Source: Acidobacteriota bacterium | Lineage (GTDB): Bacteria > Acidobacteriota > Blastocatellia > RBC074 | NCBI GenBank assembly: GCA_019639255.1 | Contig: JAHBSF010000027.1 | Coordinates: 1 to 63,245 of the forward strand | Direction of reading: 5' to 3' | Length of the DNA stretch: 63,245 nucleotides | Shown: in pieces, positions 47,766 through 57,397 of the stretch | Layout of the letters: each line of letters begins with the position of its first letter | Numbering within the stretch: position 1 is the first letter of the stretch | The notes under the pieces: model-generated | Told to the model about the DNA's origin: nothing | Database searches by the model: none | Seen by the model: only the letters and a program-made list of their open reading frames with translations | Translations under genes and position numbers: made by a program

Positions 47766-48680
47766 ATGAGTGAAAAACACAGCAATCACACGATGATTTG
47801 CCCCTGTTGCGGCGGTGTGCGCGGAACCGAATCGCAAGTCTGTGAATCTTGCGGCGCGCGCCGGGTCGGCGAACCGCTCTCCCCGCCCGATGTACGGTTG
47901 CCGAGTCTGGCTCCGGCGTTGTGGTCTGTGGGCATACCGCTGCTCGTGATTGCCGCGTTTGCGTGCATATGGATCTTCGGCAACGATATGAAGGTTCTGC
48001 GCGTGCTGATGGTGCAAGCGCTCGGAGAATCAACCGCGTTTACGCGCCACTGGCTGCAAATCGATCCGAACCTTCCGGCATATCGCATAGTAGGTTACGA
48101 CGCATACAGGCTTTCATTTTATCTGTCGGCTGTGTTGATTCCGCTTTCGTGTCTGGGGTTGTGGCTCGGGCTCAGGGCGCGAAGGCTTGCGGCGGCCGAT
48201 GCGTCGCGTTTCGGCGGGCGCAGGATGGCCGGTTTTGCCGCCTCGATGTCGATGGTATTGATTGCTGCGTTCGGTGCAAGCGCGCTCAGTTCGATTCCCG
48301 ATGCCATAGAGCGGCTGCGCGCCCGCAGGGTTGCGGCCACGCGCGCCGAAATGTACCGGCTGCACGATCAGGCGCTCAGAAAATACCAGCGCGAGTACGG
48401 CGCCTATCCGCAGGAGCTATCGGATCTGAATCGTGTAAGCCGCGAACCCGTGGTCGGAACCGATTACTGGGAACGCCCATTCAATTATGCTCCGGTATCG
48501 GTTATAGCGGCGCGCGGTGGAGCGCGCGGCTTCACCAATTACAAGCTTGTGTCTGCGGGTCCGGACGGAGAATTCGGCACCAAAGACGATCTGACGATGA
48601 TCGACGGCGTGATTGTCTCGACCGTGGATGAACCCGATACGCCGCAGGATTGGGCGGCGCCGGGCGGGAAGCAACCGTAA
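47766..48680 (+). CDS. Zinc-ribbon membrane protein with pseudopilin-like C-terminus
   Basis: Encodes 304 residues. Residues 11-33 form a zinc ribbon (CPCCGG then CESCGA). Three or four transmembrane segments are likely (about 50-70, 118-138, 160-185). The C-terminal 100 residues are periplasmic-like, and end in SAGPDGEFGTKDDLTMIDG, the calcium-site loop of GspG pseudopilins, matching the ending of the protein at 10-645. QREYGAYPQELSDLN before it is also typical of pseudopilin tails. It is not a pilin itself, as it has no prepilin leader. Function is unknown. Confidence 0.75.
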   Translation: MSEKHSNHTMICPCCGGVRGTESQVCESCGARRVGEPLSPPDVRLPSLAPALWSVGIPLLVIAAFACIWIFGNDMKVLRVLMVQALGESTAFTRHWLQIDPNLPAYRIVGYDAYRLSFYLSAVLIPLSCLGLWLGLRARRLAAADASRFGGRRMAGFAASMSMVLIAAFGASALSSIPDAIERLRARRVAATRAEMYRLHDQALRKYQREYGAYPQELSDLNRVSREPVVGTDYWERPFNYAPVSVIAARGGARGFTNYKLVSAGPDGEFGTKDDLTMIDGVIVSTVDEPDTPQDWAAPGGKQP

Positions 48681-48730
48681 TTACCCCTTCAGAAATCCTG
48701 CCGAGGACATTCCGACTCCGGTCGAGACGT

Positions 48731-49027
48731 ATGAACAACAGTTTGCTGACGCGCTTCCTCGATCGCCTGCGCAGGCGTGACCGGGTCGCGGCATATAATT
48801 CGTGGCTGCTGCGGTTCGGGCGCATAACCGAGGGGCGCATCGTAGACCTGCAGCGCGATGAACAGGGCGCGACTGTGCATTACTTTTACTACCGCGCAAA
48901 CGTAAAATACGAAACCTCGCAGCAATTGAGCGTCGAACAACTGGAGCGCATACATATCTACGTTCCGGGCGCATCGGTTACGGTGCGCTTCGATCCGAAA
49001 CGTCCCGGAAGGTCGATACTGCAATGA
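48731..49027 (+). CDS. Small DUF3592-like protein
   Basis: Encodes 98 residues. A charged N-terminal helix precedes a beta-rich core: EGRIVDLQRDEQG, HYFYYRANVKYETSQQ and GASVTVRFDPKRPGRS. This resembles the extracytoplasmic part of DUF3592 proteins, but the transmembrane helices are missing, so the assignment is tentative. It is 50 nt after the zinc-ribbon gene in the same direction. Confidence 0.6.
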   Translation: MNNSLLTRFLDRLRRRDRVAAYNSWLLRFGRITEGRIVDLQRDEQGATVHYFYYRANVKYETSQQLSVEQLERIHIYVPGASVTVRFDPKRPGRSILQ

Positions 49028-49059
49028 ACCGAAAGGAGAGGAAGAGGAAGAAGTTGTTG

Positions 49060-49301
49060 AGTACTCTGTAAACAAAGTTCTTTGAGTTTTCAGCCGCGAA
49101 GCGGCGAAAGAGCTGTAGCCCAGGGCGGCGAGCCCTGGGTGAGTGTAAAGAATCGCCGCCAGCCCCGGAGGGGCGGAAGATCTTTCGCCCTTTCAGGGCT
49201 CGAACGTTCTTTTTCTACTGACCTGGCGCTCACGCACCAGGCTACAGATCTTTCGCCGCTTCGCGACTGAAAACTCAAAGAACTTTGTTTACAGAGTACT
49301 C
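49060..49301. repeat. Family B compound hairpin, copy 3 (inverted orientation)
   Basis: Complete 242-bp copy bounded by AGTACT at both ends and reading in the opposite orientation to copies 1 and 2. The flanks GAAAGGAGAGGAAGAGG and CCTCCTCTTCCCTTTC are roughly complementary, so the whole could fold into an even longer stem. It fills the 309-bp gap before the biotin carboxylase. Confidence 0.9.
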
Positions 49302-49336
49302 AGCACCTCCCTCCTCTTCCCTTTCATTATCCCCTT

Positions 49337-50881
49337 ATGTTCCATCGCATTCTGATAGCCAATCGCGGAGAAATCGCCGTGCGCATCATCCGCGCCTGCC
49401 GCGATCTCGGCGTATCTCCCGCGGCCGTTTACTCCGACGCAGACCGCGATGCATTGCACGTGCGTCTTGCCGATTCGGCGTGGCGGCTCGGTCCCGCACC
49501 ATCCTCCGAGAGCTACCTCGTCATCGATCGCATCATCGATGCAGCGCGCCGGTCGGGCGCCGAGGCCATACATCCGGGTTACGGTTTCCTGGCCGAAAAC
49601 GCGGCATTTGCAAGGGCGGTTGAAGCGGCGGGACTGATATTCATCGGTCCTTCGGCCGAAAGCATCGAGCTGATGGGCAGCAAGACCAGCGCCAGAGAGG
49701 CCGCGCAACGCGCCGGAGCGCCCATCGTACCCGGCACCGCGCAGCGCCTCGAAGACGAAGCAATGGCGCAGGAAATTGCATTGCAGGTCGGCTTCCCTGT
49801 AATGCTCAAGGCGGCGGCGGGCGGCGGCGGCAAGGGAATGCGCGTAGTAGCATCGGCCGAAGAAATGGCATCGGCGTTTTCGCTTGCAAAAGCCGAAGCT
49901 CAGGCCGCATTCGGCGACGATTCGGTTTATATAGAAAAGTTCATCGAGCGACCGCGTCATATAGAAATTCAGATCGCCGGGGATCGTTACGGAAACATAG
50001 TCCATCTCGGCGAACGCGAGTGCTCCATTCAGCGAAGGCATCAGAAGGTAATCGAGGAATGCCCCGCCTCGTTCAACGATGCAGCACTGCGCGCGCGTAT
50101 GGGCGAAGCCGCTGTAGAAATCGCGCGCGCGGCGAATTACTACAGCCTCGGCACACTCGAATTTCTTGTAGACATACACCGCAATTTTTATTTTCTCGAA
50201 ATGAATACGAGGCTTCAGGTCGAGCATCCGGTGACGGAAATGGCTACCGGAGTTGATCTGGTGCGCGAGCAGATAAGGATTGCAGCCGGAGAGCGGCTTT
50301 CGATCAGACAGGAAGACATAGAGTGGCGCGGTTCGGCCATAGAATGCCGCGTATACGCCGAGGACCCGGAACAGAACTTCATGCCGTCGCCCGGCCGCAT
50401 TGCACGATTGAGAACTCCGTCCGGGCCGGGGATACGGGATGACGGCGGAGTGTACGAGGGATGGGATGTCCCGATCTATTACGATCCGATGATTTCAAAA
50501 CTCGTCGCCTGGGGCGCAACGCGCGAGGAAGCCATAGGGCGGCTGAAACGCGCGCTGGGAGAATACGAAGTCGGAGGCATCAGAACCACGATTCCATTCT
50601 TTCTCTCCGTGCTCGACGATGAAGAGTTTCGTCGCGGAGAAATCGATACGGGCTATATTGCGCGATTTTTTGAACGCCGTCGCAATGCAGATCCGGGGAA
50701 TGAAAATTCCGCAACTGCATCCGCAACTGCATCGGATGAAGAACGCATAGCGGCTGCAATCGCGGCGGCGATGGATTACACCGGCCGCGCAAACGGATCA
50801 AGGCCCGAAGCACCGGCGAACCCACAGGCGGCGAGCAGATGGAAACAGGCGGGCCGAATGGCCGTACTCAATCGACGATGA
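49337..50881 (+). CDS. Biotin carboxylase / acyl-CoA carboxylase alpha subunit
   Basis: Encodes 514 residues. It carboxylates the biotin of a carrier protein with ATP and bicarbonate. The N-terminal RILIANRGEIAVRIIRACRD, the glycine-rich loop KAAAGGGGKGMR, the catalytic stretch FLEMNTRLQVEHPVTEM and VYAEDPEQNFMPSPG are all present. The first 450 residues equal AccC; a 60-residue extension follows. The next gene overlaps its stop by ATGA and encodes a biotin carrier, but no carboxyltransferase is in the window. The arrangement fits a propionyl- or acetyl-CoA carboxylase whose other half is elsewhere. Confidence 0.92.
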   Translation: MFHRILIANRGEIAVRIIRACRDLGVSPAAVYSDADRDALHVRLADSAWRLGPAPSSESYLVIDRIIDAARRSGAEAIHPGYGFLAENAAFARAVEAAGLIFIGPSAESIELMGSKTSAREAAQRAGAPIVPGTAQRLEDEAMAQEIALQVGFPVMLKAAAGGGGKGMRVVASAEEMASAFSLAKAEAQAAFGDDSVYIEKFIERPRHIEIQIAGDRYGNIVHLGERECSIQRRHQKVIEECPASFNDAALRARMGEAAVEIARAANYYSLGTLEFLVDIHRNFYFLEMNTRLQVEHPVTEMATGVDLVREQIRIAAGERLSIRQEDIEWRGSAIECRVYAEDPEQNFMPSPGRIARLRTPSGPGIRDDGGVYEGWDVPIYYDPMISKLVAWGATREEAIGRLKRALGEYEVGGIRTTIPFFLSVLDDEEFRRGEIDTGYIARFFERRRNADPGNENSATASATASDEERIAAAIAAAMDYTGRANGSRPEAPANPQAASRWKQAGRMAVLNRR

Positions 50882-51378
50882 AACTCTCACTAAACATCGA
50901 CGGACAGGTAATGGAGACGGATTTTCGGGCCGATGATACCCGCGCCGCCATCACTATCGACGGGCGCGAGTATGCGGCCGAAGTCGGTTGCCCCGAACCC
51001 GGACTTTACGTGATCCTGCTCGGCGGCAGGGTCTTCCGCTGCACCATAGACCGTATGCCCGGCGGATCGACCGAGGTAACGGTCAACGGGCGGCGCCGCA
51101 CCGTTGAAGTCCACGATCCGAAGCGCACAGGCGCTCGTTCGGGCGGTGCAGCGGGTGCGGGAGGCCGCGCCGTGATTACGGCGCCTATGCCGGGGAAAAT
51201 CGTGCGAGTGCTCTGCGCCGTCGGCGATGAAGTAAAAGCGGAAGCGGGATTGATTGTAGTCGAAGCGATGAAGATGCAAAACGAGGTGCAGTCTCCGAAG
51301 GCCGGGCGCGTTTCCGAAATCAGGGTTGAAGAGGGACAAACCGTCAATGCCGGGGATGTGCTCGCAATCGTAGAGTAA
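50878..51378 (+). CDS. Biotin carboxyl carrier protein domain protein
   Basis: Encodes 166 residues from the ATG that overlaps the carboxylase stop codon. The last 75 residues are a biotinyl domain with the attachment lysine in VVEAMKMQNEVQSP and the start TAPMPGKIVRVL. The first 90 residues form a beta-rich region unlike AccB's usual linker but similar to the BT domain that connects carboxylase and carrier in propionyl-CoA-type enzymes. Coupled translation suggests equimolar complex formation. Confidence 0.92.
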   Translation: MKLSLNIDGQVMETDFRADDTRAAITIDGREYAAEVGCPEPGLYVILLGGRVFRCTIDRMPGGSTEVTVNGRRRTVEVHDPKRTGARSGGAAGAGGRAVITAPMPGKIVRVLCAVGDEVKAEAGLIVVEAMKMQNEVQSPKAGRVSEIRVEEGQTVNAGDVLAIVE

Positions 51379-51394
51379 AACGCCCCACGATCGA

Positions 51395-51491
51395 AGAGAG
51401 ATAACGGAACAAACGAAATAAAACGAAAATTACGGAAAAGTCGAATATTTCCGTATGTTTCGTCTATTTTCGTTTGTTCCGTTATCTCTCT
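51395..51491. repeat. Family A palindrome
   Basis: Complete copy 16 nt past the carrier stop; loop near AAGTCGAATA. Confidence 0.9.
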
Positions 51492-51527
51492 TTCCGTCTC
51501 ACGCTTTGTACCAGGCAGCGAACTTTT

Positions 51528-51559
51528 GAGGCCCGCAATCCGTTTAGTATGCGGGCCTC
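51528..51559. terminator. Hairpin upstream of the giant surface protein
   Basis: A perfect 10-bp stem, GAGGCCCGCA with TGCGGGCCTC, 12-nt loop. No U tract. It could end transcripts from the biotin genes or regulate the downstream leader. Confidence 0.45.
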
Positions 51560-51666
51560 GTAGTATTGAAGGCAAAAGTTTCGCCGCATCCTCCCCAGTC
51601 GATGAAGGAAAGCCGGCGAAGGAAAGAGAATGATTTGACGCGACTTGATCGCCGATCCCCCAACCG

Positions 51667-54600
51667 ATGTCTCCCCATTCATACAACCGCCGCAACCACA
51701 TCATCTCATCAATCATAATCCTGCTGCTGCCGGTAATTGCCTCGAGCGCAAGCCCCGGCCCCGCCCAGGATGCTCCGCCCGTCATTACGGTTTCGGCTGC
51801 GTCATTTCTGCGCCGCGTAGCGCCGGGGTCGATCGCCGCCGCGTTCGGCTCGAACCTAGCCACGGCTACGGCGGCGGCCGCCGCACAACCCCTTCCCACC
51901 TCGCTTGCAGGCACGACCCTCAGGATCAACGGAGAGCTTGCCCGTTTGTTTTTCGTATCGCCGGGGCAGGTCAACTTTCTGCTGCCGCCCGGAACCCCTC
52001 CCGGTTCTGCGAGTATTGAAATCACCGCGGGCGACGGCACGGTTTCGCGCGGCGTAATCGAAGTTGTACAGGTTGCAGCCGGATTGTTTACCGCAAACAG
52101 CGACGGACGCGGCGCGCTCGCATCGCTGCTGCTGCGCGTCGAAAACGGCAACCTCGACTATCAACCGCTTGCACAGCCCGGCGACGATGGGTTCATCACG
52201 CGGCCCATCGCTTTCAGCAACGCAAACGAAAGCCTGTTTCTGGTTTTGTACCTTACGGGGTTGAGACTCGCCGATCCTGCAAGCGTGCGCGTAGCGCTCG
52301 GCGGCGAGGATTACAATCCGAGTTTCGTCGGTCCCGCCCCCGGTTTTGAAGGTCTGGATCAGATCAACCTGCCGTTGCCTCTGACATTTCCGGCGCGCGG
52401 GCGGCTTTCGGTCGTAGTCAAGGTCAACGGTTTCGGAGCAAGCAACGACGGCGAATTCGAGATCGGACGCGGCGCCGAAGATGAGCGCCTGGAAATTATC
52501 GAAGCGCCCGCAGGCGCAGCCCTCGCCGGTGAAATCGTCGAAATAGCCGGCAACGGATTTGCGGCAAATCCGCGCGAAAACAACGTGCTTATGGTAGCCG
52601 ACGACGGGCAGACCGTGCGCGCCGAAGTGATTGCTGCGACGAGCAACCGTTTGCGCGTGCGCGTGCCGCCGGGCGCCGGAAGCGGCGAACTCAGGATTCA
52701 GCGCGGTACTGCCGAAGCGAGCGCGCCGCTGCAGATCAGAACCTCAATAAGCGGCGTCATCGAACAGGCGCGCGCCCTTCCCGGCGGCGCCGTCGAAAGA
52801 ACGGGCATCGAGGGGATGCAGGTGCGCATGCTCGGTCGTCCCGACGTTTCTACATCGACCGGCGCCGGCGGAGCGTTTGTGCTCGAAATGCCCGGCGAAG
52901 CCAGCGCATCGCGCGTAGTCATCGAGATACAGGGCGGCGGCGGCGCACTCGATTTTCCGCGACAGTTGCTTTCAGTCAATGCACGTGCGCGCCGCGACAA
53001 TCAATTGCCGCGCGCAGTGGAGCTTGCGGCAATAAATCCCGCATTCTCCAATCGATTATCGCCGTCCATTCCCGATTCGCAGGGATTACAGATTCAGTTT
53101 CTGCTCGCCGGCCGCACGCCTGCGAATCTGCCGGACGGGCATTTCAGTTCGCGCATAGCGCAGGCAACGCCATTCGGCGCAATCGCGGCGCAGGGAATAA
53201 AACTGACATTCCCGAACGATGATGCGATTCCCGCAGGAACTACGGCAACGCTCTTTCAGTTCGATCAGCGGCCTGAAAGCGAAACTCTCGGACGTTTCAT
53301 AGCACTCGGCGAGGCGCGCGCAAGCCAGGACGGCGCCGTAGTGGAAACCTCCGACGGCGCGATTACAGAAGGCAGTTATTATTTTGTCTCGATCGAGCGG
53401 CCTACATCGGCAGTCATCGGACGCGTAGTAAGCGGAGACGGGCGTCCGCTTCCGCGCGCAATAGTTTCCGCACGGGGCCGCTCCGCATTTACAGACAGCT
53501 ACGGCGGATTCGTTCTGACCCGAGTTCCGGTGCTTCGTACAAACGAGCGGGACGAAATACGGCTCGAAGTCAGCTACCAGCGCGGCGACGGCGTGGTGCT
53601 GCGCAACGATGAAACGCGCGTTGAACTGCGCGCAGGGGATGCATCGGGGCTCGATTCGGCAATCGTACTTGCAGAGCCGCCCGCGGATTTCCCGCCGTCT
53701 GTGCTTGCGCCCCGGCGCGTAGAAATTGAAGCCGGAAAATCGCAGACCTTCGACGTCGCCGTAGTCGAGCCGAACGGCGAAACCGATCCGGCGTTTGAAA
53801 TCTCCGGATCTGCACAGGCATTTACTACCGTCGCTCAGGGAGTCACGGAAATCGGCGGCGGCGTATACCGCCTGCGCATGGAGCCGACAGCAGCGGGCGA
53901 ATTTGAACTCATAGTGCTGGCGCGCGACAGCGGCGGACAAACGGGCGAGGCAAGGATAGAAGTCGGCGTAAAACAGCCGCAAGACACGCGCCCATCGGCC
54001 GAATGGCTGAGCGTGGCAACCTCCGAAGACGCGCCCGCGGGCATCACGCTTTCCGGAAGCGATCCGCAGGGACGGCCGCTTACTTTCAGAATCACGAGTA
54101 ATCCCGCGCAGGGCTCGCTCGGCAACGGAAACGGCGCAGATCGACTCTACACCCCGGCGCGCAGATTCAACGGCGTGGACCGGTTCCGCTACGTCGCGAG
54201 CAACGGAACCGAAGAAAGCGACGAGGCCGAGGTCACGATACTCGTTCGTCCCGTAAACGATCCGCCGCAACTGGAGTTTGAAGCGACGCGCGAGATAAAC
54301 GCGGGTGAAAGGCTCGAAGCGCCCGTAACGGTTGTCGATCCCGACCTCGACGACAACATTCAGATCACGGCCGAGGGCCTGCCCTCGGGAGCCACCCTTG
54401 AGGGTGCGGGGCCGACGCGCCTGTTGCGCTGGCAACCGACGATTACGCAGCAGGGCGTGCATATCATAACGCTGCGCGCGCGCGACGGACTCGGCGCTTC
54501 GGTCGAACGCACGCTTACCATAAACGTTTCGGCGAAATGGGCGAAGACTTCGGGTTTGGAAGGCGGATTCGTCATGGCGCTTCTGAGCGAGGGCGGCGCC

Positions 54601-57165
54601 GTGTACGCCGCTACATTCGGCGGCGGCGTTTACCGATCCATCGACGACGGACAGAGCTGGTCGCCGGTCAATACGGGGCTGACGAGTTTTGCGCTCTACG
54701 CTCTCGCGCTGCACCCGGACGCAAACGCGATCTTCCTCGGCACCCTCAACGACGGCGTATACAGATCCGATGACGGCGGTGCAAGCTGGATAAAACGAAG
54801 CAACGGACTTGCGGGTCAGGCCGAAGACGTATACGCGCTGACTACGCACGCAAACAGCATTTATGCGGGAACGGATGACGGTGTTTATGCAACGAACGAC
54901 GGCGGCGCGGTGTGGACGCCTGTCAATGAAGGGCTCGACGAGGCGGGGCTGAATGTGCGCGCGCTGTGGTCGCACAACGGGACGCTTTACCTCGGCTCGG
55001 AACTCGGCGGCGTGCGGCGCTTGAATGAAGCCGCTGGACGATGGGATACGGTAAACGCGGGGTTGGAAGGCGAGGCGCAGCATATCAACGATCTGCGGGG
55101 ATATAACGGTGCGCTGTATGCGGCGACCGGCGCGGGCGTATTCCGGTTTTCCGCAGCGCAGCAGAGATGGGACGCCTTCAATGCGGGCGTGGTCCCGGCC
55201 GGTGCGAGCAGCGAGGCGCTTGCTACGGCGGGGGGATCGCTTTATCAGGCGACGGGAACGCTGCGCGCCTACAGGCTCGATGACGCAACCGGACAATGGA
55301 CGCAGGTAAGCGCGGGATTGCCGGAAATCCCGAGCGATCTGCCGCTCACTATGGCCTCGCACGAAAGCCGTTTGCTCATCGGCACCACAAACGGCATATA
55401 CAGGTCGAATGCGGAACGCACTTCCTGGGCGTATGCTTCTGCGGGACTTGAAGCGGCGCAGGTAACATCGCTGCTTTACGACGGAGATCAGCTTTATTCG
55501 ACTACGCTCGGCGCGGGCGTATACAGATCTGTTGACGACGGGCGCACCTGGAATCAGATTATCGACGGGCTGACGGGCGGTGCGCGCAACGTCAACCGGA
55601 TTCATCTGCACGCAGGCGAAATTTATATCGGAACATTCGGCGACGGCGTATACCGGTTCAATCGCGCAAGCGAAACATGGACGCGCATAAGCGACGGGCT
55701 TGAGGGCAACCAACTCGTTGTGCGCACGCTTGGTTCTCATGCAGGCGGGCTTTACGCAGGAACGTTTGGCGAGGGGGTATTCCGCTTCGATGCTGCCGCC
55801 GCAAGATGGAACCCGGTGAACGGGGGACTTCCGCCTGAAGCGTTCGATGTTGCGACGTTTGCCGAACACGACGGGCGATTGTATGCCGGAACGCTCGGTG
55901 GAGGAGTATACCGCTTTAATGACGCTGCCGAGCGCTGGGAGGAAACCAACACCGGATTCGGCTCCGTATTTGCATTCTTCGTGCGCGGATTGCGGTCGCA
56001 CGCGGGCGCACTGTATGCGGGCACGTTCGGCGGAGGCATTTATCGAACGCTCAACGGCGGAGAAAGCTGGGAGCTGTACACGGCGGGGCTGCCGCTGTTG
56101 GGCGCGATAGTCGAATCGATAGAGTCGGACGGCGAGGTGTTGTACATCACAACGGCAGCGGGAGTTTTCCGGCGCGGCGGCGATGCGGGCGTATGGGAAG
56201 CGGCGGGCTCGGATCTGATAGGCGAATTGCTGTTTGCGCTTGCTGCGCGCGACGGGCGTCTGGCCGTGGGCACGGGCGGAAACGGCGTATCGCTGCTCGC
56301 GGATGCAGCACAGAGCTGGAGCGAGCGCAACACGGGCTTGACCACGAATTTCATCAATACTCTTGCTGCAAACGGCGGAGATCTTTACGCCGGAACGCTC
56401 GGCGGCGGTCTGTTCCGCTCCGCCGACGGCGGCGCTACGTGGACCGCAACAAACCAGGGCCTGCCGCCGAATGCAAACCATCAATCGATTACAACGAGCG
56501 GTGCAATGCTTTTGGCCGGAACCTTCGGCGACGGGATTTACAGATCGAGCGACGGCGGTATGAACTGGACGCCGGCCAATACGGGGCTCGGCAATGCATT
56601 CGTCAACCGGCTTTTTACGAGCGGTTCGGCGGTTTATGCGGGAACCGACGGCGGGGTGTTCAGATCGACCGACGCCGGCGGCAACTGGACTCCGGTCAAT
56701 ACTGGTATAGCGGGCAGACCCGTGCTGTCGTTTGCGATTGCAGGGGGAACTGTGGTTGCCGGAACGCGCGAGGGCGGCGTGTACCGCCTTTCCGCCGACG
56801 GCGCAACGTGGACGCAAAGCGGGCTCGGCGCTCTATCGGTTTCGGCGCTGAGGGCGCACGGCGATGCGCTTTACGCCGGCACGCTCGGCGCCGGCATTTA
56901 CCGCTCGACCGACTTCGGAGCGACGTGGACGCCGGTGAATTCAGGATTGCCCGAATCGCTCAATGTATACGCGTTCGCTGCAATCGGAGGTGAACTTTTC
57001 GCCGGATCGGTTTACGGCGTATTCGCAACCTCCGACTCCGGCGCGCAATGGCGGCAGATCAATGCGGGATTGCGAGATCCGATCGTCACATCCTTTGCAG
57101 CACTCGGCAACCGGCTGTTTGCGGGCACATCTTCGCGCGGAGTATTCGTCAGCCGTACCAGGTAA
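51667..57165 (+). CDS. Giant secreted surface protein: TIGR03437 plus about 20 propeller (Asp-box-like) repeats
   Basis: Encodes 1832 residues, the largest gene here. A signal peptide spans about 1-36. Residues about 37-270 are a TIGR03437 domain (RLFFVSPGQVNFLLPPG; GPAPGFEGLDQINLPLPL). An IPT-like segment (about 280-360), carboxypeptidase-regulatory-like segments and two cadherin/Ig-like segments follow. From about residue 957 to the end there are some 20 repeats of 40-46 residues of the type LYAGTFGGGVYRSxDGG then W-x-P-VNTGL, the sortilin/BNR-type beta-propeller pattern. That is enough for two or three seven-bladed propellers. It looks like a long adhesin or binding protein; no catalytic residues are recognised. 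Confidence 0.92.
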   Translation: MSPHSYNRRNHIISSIIILLLPVIASSASPGPAQDAPPVITVSAASFLRRVAPGSIAAAFGSNLATATAAAAAQPLPTSLAGTTLRINGELARLFFVSPGQVNFLLPPGTPPGSASIEITAGDGTVSRGVIEVVQVAAGLFTANSDGRGALASLLLRVENGNLDYQPLAQPGDDGFITRPIAFSNANESLFLVLYLTGLRLADPASVRVALGGEDYNPSFVGPAPGFEGLDQINLPLPLTFPARGRLSVVVKVNGFGASNDGEFEIGRGAEDERLEIIEAPAGAALAGEIVEIAGNGFAANPRENNVLMVADDGQTVRAEVIAATSNRLRVRVPPGAGSGELRIQRGTAEASAPLQIRTSISGVIEQARALPGGAVERTGIEGMQVRMLGRPDVSTSTGAGGAFVLEMPGEASASRVVIEIQGGGGALDFPRQLLSVNARARRDNQLPRAVELAAINPAFSNRLSPSIPDSQGLQIQFLLAGRTPANLPDGHFSSRIAQATPFGAIAAQGIKLTFPNDDAIPAGTTATLFQFDQRPESETLGRFIALGEARASQDGAVVETSDGAITEGSYYFVSIERPTSAVIGRVVSGDGRPLPRAIVSARGRSAFTDSYGGFVLTRVPVLRTNERDEIRLEVSYQRGDGVVLRNDETRVELRAGDASGLDSAIVLAEPPADFPPSVLAPRRVEIEAGKSQTFDVAVVEPNGETDPAFEISGSAQAFTTVAQGVTEIGGGVYRLRMEPTAAGEFELIVLARDSGGQTGEARIEVGVKQPQDTRPSAEWLSVATSEDAPAGITLSGSDPQGRPLTFRITSNPAQGSLGNGNGADRLYTPARRFNGVDRFRYVASNGTEESDEAEVTILVRPVNDPPQLEFEATREINAGERLEAPVTVVDPDLDDNIQITAEGLPSGATLEGAGPTRLLRWQPTITQQGVHIITLRARDGLGASVERTLTINVSAKWAKTSGLEGGFVMALLSEGGAVYAATFGGGVYRSIDDGQSWSPVNTGLTSFALYALALHPDANAIFLGTLNDGVYRSDDGGASWIKRSNGLAGQAEDVYALTTHANSIYAGTDDGVYATNDGGAVWTPVNEGLDEAGLNVRALWSHNGTLYLGSELGGVRRLNEAAGRWDTVNAGLEGEAQHINDLRGYNGALYAATGAGVFRFSAAQQRWDAFNAGVVPAGASSEALATAGGSLYQATGTLRAYRLDDATGQWTQVSAGLPEIPSDLPLTMASHESRLLIGTTNGIYRSNAERTSWAYASAGLEAAQVTSLLYDGDQLYSTTLGAGVYRSVDDGRTWNQIIDGLTGGARNVNRIHLHAGEIYIGTFGDGVYRFNRASETWTRISDGLEGNQLVVRTLGSHAGGLYAGTFGEGVFRFDAAAARWNPVNGGLPPEAFDVATFAEHDGRLYAGTLGGGVYRFNDAAERWEETNTGFGSVFAFFVRGLRSHAGALYAGTFGGGIYRTLNGGESWELYTAGLPLLGAIVESIESDGEVLYITTAAGVFRRGGDAGVWEAAGSDLIGELLFALAARDGRLAVGTGGNGVSLLADAAQSWSERNTGLTTNFINTLAANGGDLYAGTLGGGLFRSADGGATWTATNQGLPPNANHQSITTSGAMLLAGTFGDGIYRSSDGGMNWTPANTGLGNAFVNRLFTSGSAVYAGTDGGVFRSTDAGGNWTPVNTGIAGRPVLSFAIAGGTVVAGTREGGVYRLSADGATWTQSGLGALSVSALRAHGDALYAGTLGAGIYRSTDFGATWTPVNSGLPESLNVYAFAAIGGELFAGSVYGVFATSDSGAQWRQINAGLRDPIVTSFAALGNRLFAGTSSRGVFVSRTR

Positions 57166-57243
57166 GAGACCGCGGAAACGGTGACGCGGAATACACGGAA
57201 AAAGCGCTTGTTTTCCGCGTATTCCGCGTTCTTTTCTTTTTTT
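57166..57243. terminator. Family C palindrome, copy 3, with T run
   Basis: Starts at the base after the TAA stop. ACGCGGAATACACGGAAAA pairs with TTTTCCGCGTATTCCGCGT, and a run TTCTTTTCTTTTTTTT follows on the + strand. This copy has all parts of an intrinsic terminator. Confidence 0.85.
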
Positions 57244-57313
57244 TCCCAATTTTGCGATCCGAAAACGCACAAAGTGTCGTAAACTGTCCGGCAGCAACTT
57301 CCATAATCAGCAG

Positions 57314-57381
57314 TCAGCCTTCGGGCCATATCAGCCTTCGGGCCATATCAGCCTTCGGGCCATATCAGCCTTCGGGCCATA
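57314..57381. repeat. Four 17-bp tandem units forming UUCG hairpins
   Basis: TCAGCCTTCGGGCCATA occurs four times without a mismatch, immediately before the ribosome site AAGGAG. Each unit holds GCC-TTCG-GGC, a stem closed by the very stable UUCG tetraloop. It is the leader of the beta-helix gene. Confidence 0.92.
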
Positions 57382-57397
57382 TCAAGGAGTGTCTTGG

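Noticed and set aside
49082-49278. Small ORFs on both strands inside family B
   Set aside because: They are readings of a palindromic repeat and occur in each copy; no ribosome site or codon bias.
53086-56817. 1243-codon minus-strand frame opposite the giant surface gene
   Set aside because: It is the shadow of a biased, repetitive coding sequence; residues show no domain and composition is that of an antisense frame.
57314-57381. CRISPR-like tandem repeats
   Set aside because: Units are directly adjacent without spacers and no cas genes exist in the window.
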